Shown: positions 1 to 7,199 of the stretch, in pieces
Numbering within the stretch: position 1 is the stretch's first letter
How the letters are laid out: every line of letters starts with the position of its first letter
Source of the DNA: Methylococcaceae bacterium
GTDB lineage: Bacteria; Pseudomonadota; Gammaproteobacteria; Methylococcales; Methylomonadaceae
Assembly (NCBI GenBank): GCA_028748685.1
Contig: JAJRDU010000214.1
Location: 1 to 37,263 of the forward strand
Direction of reading: 5' to 3'
Length of the DNA: 37,263 nucleotides
Program-made: the position numbers and the translations under genes
Notes under the pieces: generated by a model
The model's database searches: none
What the model saw: the letters and a program-made list of their open reading frames with translations, nothing else
Told to the model about the DNA's origin: nothing

Positions 1-164
1 CCTTCGGTTTTTTCAAGTATGGAATTCGCTATTTGGCAGCATTTGTTTATCGCTTTAACCGACGCTTCCACTTGGAGACTTTACCCACGCGTCTACTCGT
101 TGCCGCCGTCACCATTGGACCACGTCCGGCCGCTTGGCTTCGTCAAGCTGAAGAAGCTTGCTAA
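1..164 (+). mobile_element. IS1595-family transposase, C-terminal end (cut by the window edge)
   Basis: The reading frame is open from base 3 to a TAA at 162-164. Its roughly 53 residues include YLAAFVYRFNRRFHLE, then a stretch with RLLVAAV and a PAAWLRQAEE ending. This pattern (YL..F.YRFNRR followed by RLL.A) is the typical C-terminus of IS1595/ISXO2-type DDE transposases. Only the tail is visible, so I cannot say whether the element is intact upstream. I could not identify a terminal inverted repeat between the stop and the neighbouring lnt 3' end at 211. The family call rests on the C-terminal motif alone. Confidence 0.72.
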
Positions 165-210
165 TCAGGACAGGAATTGATTTATCGAAGACCTATGGAA
201 TCACCAAAAT

Positions 211-1782
211 TCACAAAGATTTGCGCCGGATTGTTAGACCTACTCCGGTGACCAGCAATATTACCAAAGCACTCCACAATAGCCCTTGCATCAAGCCAAA
301 ATGGCGCTGATAAAAAGTAGTTTGCGGCTTAGTCTGATAAGGGATGCGATAAGCACCCGCCCAGCTGGTATCCATGGGCGACAAGGCTAATACGTCGCCG
401 TTTGCCAATGACACGGTCGAAATGCCAGTATTCGTGACCCGCAGCACCGGGCGCCTGAATTCTATGCCGCGAGCCAAAGTCATGTATAAATGTTGATAAG
501 GCTCCTGCCAGGTTCCGTACCAGGAATCATTGGTCACGTTGACGATAAATTGCGCCCCCAGATCGGCCAATCCCTTGGAAAACTCGGGAAATAGACTCTC
601 GTAACAGACTTGAGGCCCCATCGTATAGTCATTCGTTTTCAACAATACGGTCGGCCCGGGGCCGCGGCCAAAATGGCTTACCATGGGTAACATGGTCCTA
701 AGCCAAGGAAAAGTCTCTTCGCCGGGAATATATTCACCCAACGCCAACAGAATGGTCTTGCTGTAATGAGGCTCCGTGACAGTTCCCTGTTTATCGATAG
801 CAAATAGGGAGTTGGTGATCAATCCGGTTTTCTGATCCTTAGCATAAGCGCCGGTAAGTAAGGCTACGTCACGGGTCCGCAAAAAATCCTGCGTAGCTTG
901 GGCAAGAACAGATTGATTGTAAGCTCCGCCCAGCAGAGCCGGAAAAGCCGTTTCCGACCACATAACAAAATCAATATTCGAATTTTGGGCGAGGCCATCA
1001 TCGGTAACCTGTAAATATTTTTTTAATATTTCAGCTTGAAAACCTTTGCCATGCTCCATCGACTGTTTTTCAAGATTGCCGATATTCGCCTGTACCAATA
1101 AGGCATTTAGGGAAGCATCGGGCTCCGGCAACCGGCTTTTAAGCCAAAGGCCGCCGCCATTAAGCCCAAAAAAAACCATCAGAATTGCTACGAAACCTAA
1201 TTTGCCGACGCGACTCGCACGCTGACGCCAGGCCGCCAGAACGGCTAGATTCGCCAGTATCGTCAACATGCTCAAACCGGTAAAACCGATCACTTCGGCC
1301 CATTGGTAAATGGGTAAGCCTGCTCCGTACCAGCTATAGCCGAAATTCCATTTGAACAGCATCGGCACATAGAGTTCGGCCAGCGCCGTGAACACGGCCA
1401 TCAAGGCAAACGATAGCCAGGCAGAACGCACGCAAAGTTTGCGACACCAGAACCACAACATCCCGGCAACGGGTACAAACAGATGCCCGAATAATGCGAA
1501 TAAAATCATACCGATGCCGGCCGCGAACCAGTTCACCTTGGCGAACTCATGCAGGGTATAAGTTACCCAGTTGAAGCCAATCAAGGTATAGATGAAGCTG
1601 GTCAGAAAACCGCTGAAGAAAACATTTTTCAGTTTGTCCTGTTGCAGCCAAAACAGCCACAACGGCACGAAACAGAACAACGACGCCCAAGGCGGAAACG
1701 GAATATAACTGGTGCCGATGAAAAAACCGGACAAAACCGGCAACAGCCATTGAGATTTTTTAGACTGCCATAGATTGTGCAT
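211..1782 (-). CDS. lnt: Apolipoprotein N-acyltransferase Lnt
   Basis: This inner-membrane enzyme adds the third acyl chain to the N-terminal cysteine of apolipoproteins, the last step of lipoprotein maturation. The first ~215 residues are a run of hydrophobic helices. The rest is a periplasmic nitrilase-like (CN hydrolase) domain. The expected Glu-Lys-Cys triad is visible: E277 in WSETAFP, K342 in YSKTILLALGEY, C393 in PQVCYESLFPE, close to E. coli positions 267/335/387. Length from the ATG at 1782 is 523 residues, normal for the family. The frame extends to a TTG at 1809, but that codon has no ribosome binding site and the ATG is preferred. It is divergent from the acetyltransferase at 1921. 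The usual partner corC/ybeX is not in view. Confidence 0.95.
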   Translation of the reverse strand: MHNLWQSKKSQWLLPVLSGFFIGTSYIPFPPWASLFCFVPLWLFWLQQDKLKNVFFSGFLTSFIYTLIGFNWVTYTLHEFAKVNWFAAGIGMILFALFGHLFVPVAGMLWFWCRKLCVRSAWLSFALMAVFTALAELYVPMLFKWNFGYSWYGAGLPIYQWAEVIGFTGLSMLTILANLAVLAAWRQRASRVGKLGFVAILMVFFGLNGGGLWLKSRLPEPDASLNALLVQANIGNLEKQSMEHGKGFQAEILKKYLQVTDDGLAQNSNIDFVMWSETAFPALLGGAYNQSVLAQATQDFLRTRDVALLTGAYAKDQKTGLITNSLFAIDKQGTVTEPHYSKTILLALGEYIPGEETFPWLRTMLPMVSHFGRGPGPTVLLKTNDYTMGPQVCYESLFPEFSKGLADLGAQFIVNVTNDSWYGTWQEPYQHLYMTLARGIEFRRPVLRVTNTGISTVSLANGDVLALSPMDTSWAGAYRIPYQTKPQTTFYQRHFGLMQGLLWSALVILLVTGVGLTIRRKSL

Positions 1783-1920
1783 ATTCGGACATCTAGCCCC
1801 AAGATTCAAAAGCGATCATTGTACCCGATTGATTATTGCAACAATTAGAACCAGCCACCTGATAAGATTCGCCTCTATCCCAAGTTAAAGGTACAAATTC
1901 AATAACCACCGAATTGAACA

Positions 1921-2880
1921 ATGAATATCCCAAACTATTACCTTGAACCAGCCAACTACCAGGTTGATTTTGAGGATCTACATTACCTGCGAAATTTGGT
2001 GTTCGTTGAAGAGCAACAAATACCACCCGAAGTTGAGTTCGACGAACTCGATCGGCAATGCCATCATTTTATCGCGCGCGATGTCGAGCGCCGGCCCATC
2101 GGCACGGGGCGGCTGTCGCCGGAAGGTAAGATAGGCCGCATGGCGGTTCTACAGGAATGGCGCAGTCAACGCGTTGGAGAGTCATTGCTGCGCGCCTTAA
2201 TTGAAAAAGCGCGCAACCAGGGGCTGACGAAAGTTTCGGCTCATGCGCAACTCGCTGCACTGGGCTTTTACGAAAAATGCGGCTTTACCCGGGAAGGCGA
2301 GGTATTTATGGAAGCCGGCATCCCACATCAAGCCGTACAACTAATGCTTGAACCGCTCGCTCAACCGAAACGCCCGCCACCCAAGCCACGAGAGTCTTCG
2401 GTTGAGGCTCAGCGGTTAGAAACCGTTGAGTCGGCATTAGCCGCTACCCTGCAACTCATTATGAACGCGCGTCGTCAGCTCTGTATATACAGTCGCGATC
2501 TGGAGTATTGGCTGTATGGGCAAAACGATATAGTCGAGGCTCTTAAACAGTTTGCGCTCCGCAATCGCAACGCCACCGTGCAGATCATCATTCAAGATCC
2601 GGCGAGCCTACAGAGCCAGACACATCCCGTTTTAGAATTAGCGCAAAAGTTGCCATCCTATTTTCTGATCCGCGCTCCCTTGGAAACCGAGGATCTACAG
2701 TATCTTTCGGCTTTCGTGATCAATGACTTCGACGGTTATTTGTTTCGACTGCAGGGGAACCGCTATGAGGGACATTGGAGTCCAAACCTACCGGCGCGAA
2801 ATCGCCAACTGCGCGAGGAATTTGAGCGCGTTTGGCAGCGCTCGCGTCCTTGTACCGAATTTAGGGCTTTAGGTTTGTAG
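1921..2880 (+). CDS. GNAT-family N-acetyltransferase with an extra C-terminal domain
   Basis: Residues 1 to about 145 form an ElaA/YjcF-like GNAT acetyltransferase domain. It has the strand RMAVLQEWRSQRVGESLL, whose Q83-x-x-G86 element is the acetyl-CoA pyrophosphate loop, followed by LGFYEKCGF and a hydrophobic LML end strand. After a proline- and lysine-rich linker (about 145-165) comes a second region of about 155 residues that GNAT enzymes do not normally have. It is mixed alpha/beta with LYGQNDIVEAL and NRYEGHWSPN, and it resembles the uncharacterised domain annotated DUF7931 behind such acetyltransferases. The acyl acceptor is unknown. The start ATG lies 111 bp from the lnt TTG, and the ribosome binding site is weak. 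A cytosolic location is expected, as no signal peptide or membrane helix is seen. Confidence 0.8.
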   Translation: MNIPNYYLEPANYQVDFEDLHYLRNLVFVEEQQIPPEVEFDELDRQCHHFIARDVERRPIGTGRLSPEGKIGRMAVLQEWRSQRVGESLLRALIEKARNQGLTKVSAHAQLAALGFYEKCGFTREGEVFMEAGIPHQAVQLMLEPLAQPKRPPPKPRESSVEAQRLETVESALAATLQLIMNARRQLCIYSRDLEYWLYGQNDIVEALKQFALRNRNATVQIIIQDPASLQSQTHPVLELAQKLPSYFLIRAPLETEDLQYLSAFVINDFDGYLFRLQGNRYEGHWSPNLPARNRQLREEFERVWQRSRPCTEFRALGL

Positions 2881-3596
2881 ATGCATCCTAGCGATCCAAA
2901 CCTGATAGACGCCCAGTGAGTGCTGTCAGTTTCATGCTGCCAACTTTGTCAGTTAATGGCATATGTCTGAGTGACCGCAGATAAGGCGACATTCGTACCG
3001 CCCACAACTCAAAACCAATCACTACACTGTTATTCAATTCCGTACTCTCCCGGTAGCCGCACCACTAGGCAGGTGTCGCAACCGCTAGGCCAATGGCGAG
3101 CGGCCTAATGTCGCCTGATTTAATGATTTAAAGCAGAGACATTATTAGTTCTGATCTTATGGCATACTATTTTTAGGTAACTGCCACCGGGACATAATTT
3201 TAGAAACCGTTGTTTACGTAATGCTTTACTATCAACAATTCCAAAGCATAAGTCATGCCATAAACAACCAAGCCCTTACCATATTAACGAACGCAATTAG
3301 CGTTATGTTTTTGAACGAACCGGATAGGCGCACTACTTTCTTAGAGCCGATTAAACTGGCTAGGCGCGGCAACGCGTCAACGACTTGTGGTTTTTTACTT
3401 TTTGATAGCCTTGACTGAACGACTCAGCAAGCTAGCCTTGCCGATATTGCTACTGTAGTCCACAAACCATGAGTAAAAACCATGATGGTAGTAAATACCC
3501 CCCGGCAATACAATTTCGTATTTTATTCCCCAGCCCAAGCTGAAAGTCCAACCACTGTTAAGCCTGGCCGGCAATAAATACCCTTACATAAAGTTT
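2881..3596. other. Gene-poor spacer between the acetyltransferase and mnmH
   Basis: About 716 bp, more AT-rich than the flanking genes, with no convincing coding region. A 65-codon frame at 3221-3418 has no ribosome binding site or recognisable motif and I do not call it. The stretch around 2965-3005 is palindrome-like and resembles decayed intergenic repeat. I looked for a tRNA-Sec gene because of the selenium genes next door and did not see one. The promoter of mnmH-selD should lie in the last 150 bp, but I could not fix its boxes. Confidence 0.5.
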
Positions 3597-4679
3597 ATGA
3601 ATAAACACCCTACCATCCCTGCTTCCGAGGCTTTCAAACTGCTGGGTAATCATGAACTTGCCATCATCGATGTCAGATCGGAAGGCGAATTTGAAAAAGC
3701 TCACTTTGGACACACGGCCAATATTCCTATCCTGTCGGATGCGCATCGTCATGAGGTGGGACTGACTTACAAAATCAAAGGCTCGGAAGCCGCAAAGGCG
3801 CTGGGGCATCAGCTCGTCAGCGGCGACTACAAGGCAGAGTTGATTGACCGCTGGTGCGAGACTATCGAAAGCCGCCCTCGGCAGCCGGCTTTGATTTTTT
3901 GCTGGCGTGGCGGACTACGTTCGCAATTGGCTCAGGATTGGATATATCAAAACGGCCGTGAAGTCATCCGCGTCGAAGGCGGCTACAAAGCCCTGAGACA
4001 TGAGGCACTCAAGGTGCTGGAAAATCCCGCGCCCTTCATCGTGCTTTCCGGCATGACCGGCGCCGGTAAAACTCGCTTGCTGCATCAACTTAAGTGCTAT
4101 GTCGACATCGAAGGAATCGCCAAACATAGAGGCAGCGCCTTTGGCTTGCATTTCGGCGCCAGCCAGCCGCAACAAGCCACCTTCGAAAACCAGCTTGCGC
4201 TATCGTTTTCCCAAGCCTCCGAAAACTACGTGCTCGAAGACGAAAGTCCCAATATCGGCCGCTGCCACCTGCCCGACCATATTTATGCCTTATTGGCCAA
4301 GGCGCCGATGGTGATGATAGATACGCCCGTCAGGCTGCGGGCCGTGGAAATCTATCGGGAATATATTCAAGCGCCTCGCGCAAACGGCGCGCCTAAAAAT
4401 GAAGAGGAAAATCGCTTCCTGCAAAACATGGAAAAAATCCGCACCCGGCTGGGCGGTTTGGAGTGCGATCAAATTAAAAGCCTGCTGAAAAAAGCCTTTG
4501 CATTGGATGCCATGGACGAAGACGGTCAAGAAGCTCATCTCGACTGGATAGAACGTTTGCTGAGCATCTATTACGACAAACGCTATCTGTATTCGCTTTC
4601 GAAAAAATCACGGCCCACCTTGTTCAATGGATCCTGGCAGGACTGCCTGGATTTCTTGAAGAGTCTGCAAAATGCGTAA
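3597..4679 (+). CDS. mnmH: tRNA 2-selenouridine synthase (SelU/YbbB)
   Basis: MnmH replaces sulfur of 2-thiouridine at the wobble position of certain tRNAs with selenium, by way of a geranylated intermediate, using selenophosphate. Residues 1-135 are a rhodanese domain whose loop FCWRGGLRSQ carries the catalytic cysteine C102. The second half starts with a Walker A loop, GMTGAGKT at 152-159, followed by the family-typical KHRGSAFG. Length (360 residues) is normal. The last eight bases overlap the start of selD (ATGCGTAA), so the two are almost certainly co-translated. That overlap couples selenophosphate synthesis to its user. Confidence 0.95.
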   Translation: MNKHPTIPASEAFKLLGNHELAIIDVRSEGEFEKAHFGHTANIPILSDAHRHEVGLTYKIKGSEAAKALGHQLVSGDYKAELIDRWCETIESRPRQPALIFCWRGGLRSQLAQDWIYQNGREVIRVEGGYKALRHEALKVLENPAPFIVLSGMTGAGKTRLLHQLKCYVDIEGIAKHRGSAFGLHFGASQPQQATFENQLALSFSQASENYVLEDESPNIGRCHLPDHIYALLAKAPMVMIDTPVRLRAVEIYREYIQAPRANGAPKNEEENRFLQNMEKIRTRLGGLECDQIKSLLKKAFALDAMDEDGQEAHLDWIERLLSIYYDKRYLYSLSKKSRPTLFNGSWQDCLDFLKSLQNA

Positions 4680-6942
4680 AAACCCGGCTCCCATCGTTTC
4701 GGATTTGGTCCTGCTCGGCGGCGGACATGCCAATATCCAGGTCTTGAAGATGATGGCGATGAATCCCATCGGCGGCCTGAGAATTACATTAATCTCCGAT
4801 CAGACCCATTCGCCCTACTCCGGCATGATACCCGGCTTTCTGGCGGGCTATTATTCCTACGAGGAATGCCATTTCGATCTCAGAAGGCTCTGCGAAGAAC
4901 TTGGCCAGCGCTTCATCAAGGCGAAAATCATCGGGCTGGACCCACAGCGAAAAACCGTCCTACTGGAAAACAGGGCGGAAATCAGCTACGACTGCGCGGC
5001 TATCAATGTCGGCATTCAGCCCAAAAACATAGAAAATATCTCGCAAGAAGCCGCTTTAAAACTCATCCCGCTCAAGCCGATTTCCAGATTCATTGCCCAT
5101 TGGCAGCGGCTGATTGCCGATCTCGAGGCTTATCGGGGCAACGAGCCCTTGCAACTAGCGGTCGTCGGGGCCGGAGCCTCGGGTGTCGAAATCGCTATCA
5201 TCCTGAAAATGCTGATCGATAAGAATCGCTGGAATGCCCGGCTGAGCCTGATACACCGGCATGAGTTCTTGGTTTCGGCAAAAGACCTCGGCGCCCAGAA
5301 GCGGCTATCGAAAACGCTTGAAGAATTGGGCGTAAGAGTCTTACAGAACACCGAAGTGCTCGAAGTTCGTGAAAATGGCCTGATGCTCAAAGATGCTAAA
5401 GGCCAGATTCGCAGCGAGGATTTTCATAGGGCGCTGATCGCCACCCACGCCGCCGCGCCGGATTGGTTCAAAAGCTCGGGGCTGGCAGTCGATCAGGAAG
5501 ATTTCGTCAAAGTCATGGGGAATCTTCAGGTCGAAAATGCGGACGCCCTTTTTGCCGCCGGCGATTGCATACACTTCTCGCCTTCCCCTTTGAAAAAGGC
5601 AGGGGTTTATGCGGTCCGGCAAGGCATGGTGCTCGAACACAATATCCGCTGTTTTTTTACACGCGAATCTTCATTAAAAACCTTTCATCCCAAGAAACAT
5701 GTACTGTCCTTGATTACCATTGGAGACCGGCGAGCCCTGGTTCACCAGGACGATGTTTCCATCCTAAGATGGATGTGGCCTTCACTGTTGTGGCGGGTCA
5801 AGGATCAAATCGACAGACGCTTCATGCGTCGTTTTCAGGCCGAGACTTTTAATGTAAAGCCCGAGCATTTCAGTAAAGCCATGCCCGAGCTCAAGACGAC
5901 CCTGGTACCGGCGGATTGGGAAGACAACACCTGCGGCGGCTGCGGCAGCAAGCTGGCTGCTTCCACGCTGACACAGAGCCTGAATAAACTGACGATTCCC
6001 CAAGACGACCATGTGCTCCTGGGCGTAAACGACGGCGAAGATTGCGCCTTGACCCGGTTTTCCGAGCATACGCTGTGCCTGCAAACGATAGACCAGTTCC
6101 GCTCCTTCATTTCGGACCCTTATCTGTTCGGACAAATCGCCACCCAGCACGCATTGAGCGATGTCTATGCGATGGGCGGCGTCGCCAAGACCGTCCAAGT
6201 CGGCTTGACGCTCCCGGCGGCAACCGAAAGGATACAACAGGAAGATATTTTTCAAGTCATGTCCGGGGTACTGGATATTTTGACCAAAAGCGGCGTTTCT
6301 CTGGTTGGCGGCCACACAGGTGAAGGTTCGGAGTTTTCTCTTTCAATTGCCGTTCAGGGTGAAGTGGCTCCGAATCGGGTTTTGCGGAAACAGCTGACCA
6401 AGCCCGGCAACCGCTTGATACTCACAAAACCCATCGGTACCGGCGTGATCCTTGCGGCCAACATGCTGGCGCAGGCCAACGGCAAACTGGTGGACGAGGC
6501 GCTTTCCAGCATGCTCCAATCCAACAACGTCGCGATGGAAGCGATCAGAATCTTCGATATTTCCGGTTGCACGGACATTACGGGCTTTGGCGTATTAGGC
6601 CACGCCTTTGAAATGATGGGGAAAAAAGGCGAGAAAACCCTAGGCGTTAAGATCGACTACCAGGCTATTCCCTTATTCGACGGTGTTTCCGGATTATTTG
6701 AAAAAGGCTATTCCGCCTCGCTTGCGCTTAAAAATCATGCATCATTAGCTTGCATGCTGGATGCCAATATCACGCCTCAAAACTATCCGGCGCTCTTCGA
6801 TCCGCAAACCAGTGGCGGGCTTTTGTTTTCAGTGCTACCGAATCAGACGGAGGACTGTCTAAAAGCCCTTCATGAATGCGGCGTACCCAAAGCCTGCGTC
6901 ATTGGCGAGGTAATTGATGAGAATGCAATAATCATTCTTTGA
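4672..6942 (+). CDS. selD: Selenide, water dikinase fused to an N-terminal FAD/NAD(P) oxidoreductase
   Basis: A 756-residue two-part protein. Residues 1 to about 385 are an NDH-2-like pyridine nucleotide-disulfide oxidoreductase: FAD loop LLGGGHAN near residue 15, NAD loop VGAGASGVE near 168, and second FAD site LFAAGDC near 295. From about 415 to the end is SelD, which makes selenophosphate from selenide and ATP. Its catalytic loop reads CGGCGSKL. C424 aligns with E. coli C17, while the second cysteine (E. coli C19) is serine. HALSDVYAMGG, GGHTGEG and DPQTSGGLL are present. The start overlaps mnmH by 8 bp. The flavoprotein half may reduce selenium or sulfur compounds to feed the kinase; this is inference. 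Such fusions are known in other bacteria. Confidence 0.94.
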   Translation: MRKNPAPIVSDLVLLGGGHANIQVLKMMAMNPIGGLRITLISDQTHSPYSGMIPGFLAGYYSYEECHFDLRRLCEELGQRFIKAKIIGLDPQRKTVLLENRAEISYDCAAINVGIQPKNIENISQEAALKLIPLKPISRFIAHWQRLIADLEAYRGNEPLQLAVVGAGASGVEIAIILKMLIDKNRWNARLSLIHRHEFLVSAKDLGAQKRLSKTLEELGVRVLQNTEVLEVRENGLMLKDAKGQIRSEDFHRALIATHAAAPDWFKSSGLAVDQEDFVKVMGNLQVENADALFAAGDCIHFSPSPLKKAGVYAVRQGMVLEHNIRCFFTRESSLKTFHPKKHVLSLITIGDRRALVHQDDVSILRWMWPSLLWRVKDQIDRRFMRRFQAETFNVKPEHFSKAMPELKTTLVPADWEDNTCGGCGSKLAASTLTQSLNKLTIPQDDHVLLGVNDGEDCALTRFSEHTLCLQTIDQFRSFISDPYLFGQIATQHALSDVYAMGGVAKTVQVGLTLPAATERIQQEDIFQVMSGVLDILTKSGVSLVGGHTGEGSEFSLSIAVQGEVAPNRVLRKQLTKPGNRLILTKPIGTGVILAANMLAQANGKLVDEALSSMLQSNNVAMEAIRIFDISGCTDITGFGVLGHAFEMMGKKGEKTLGVKIDYQAIPLFDGVSGLFEKGYSASLALKNHASLACMLDANITPQNYPALFDPQTSGGLLFSVLPNQTEDCLKALHECGVPKACVIGEVIDENAIIIL

Positions 6943-7199
6943 CACAAATCTCCGGTGGGAAAAAGCAGAAAAACTTAATAGCTTATATTTTTTGGGGTAT
7001 CAATTCGCAACCGTTCTAGCAAGGCGGCAAACTTTGTATAAAACAGCATTGAAATTTTGCCAGCAAATCGCTCAATTTCTAAAATATTTACTTTAAATCA
7101 ATAACTTAATGAATTTCATCTCGATTAAACTGGCAAAATACAAGCTAATCATTAAAACAGCCGGAAGCTGTTTTACACCTAATAAAGAACCAACTTTAC
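6943..7199. other. Convergent spacer between selD and the GH31 gene
   Basis: 257 bp of AT-rich sequence between two convergent genes. The only clear structure is the hairpin listed separately at 7154-7174. No open reading frame with a ribosome binding site is seen. Confidence 0.5.
7154..7174 (-). terminator. Probable terminator of the GH31 gene
   Basis: A perfect 8-bp stem (AAAACAGC / GCTGTTTT) with a 5-base loop lies about 26 bases after the GH31 stop. Read on the minus strand, the second arm ends in four Ts and runs into TTAAT. The U tract is short, so this is a moderate call. It could also stop transcripts arriving from selD on the other strand. Confidence 0.5.

Noticed and set aside
3221-3418. 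65-codon ORF in the spacer before mnmH
   Set aside because: No ribosome binding site, no recognisable motif, AT-rich context unlike the neighbouring genes.
2881-3596. selC (tRNA-Sec) near the selenium genes
   Set aside because: No tRNA-like acceptor/T-arm sequence found in the spacer.
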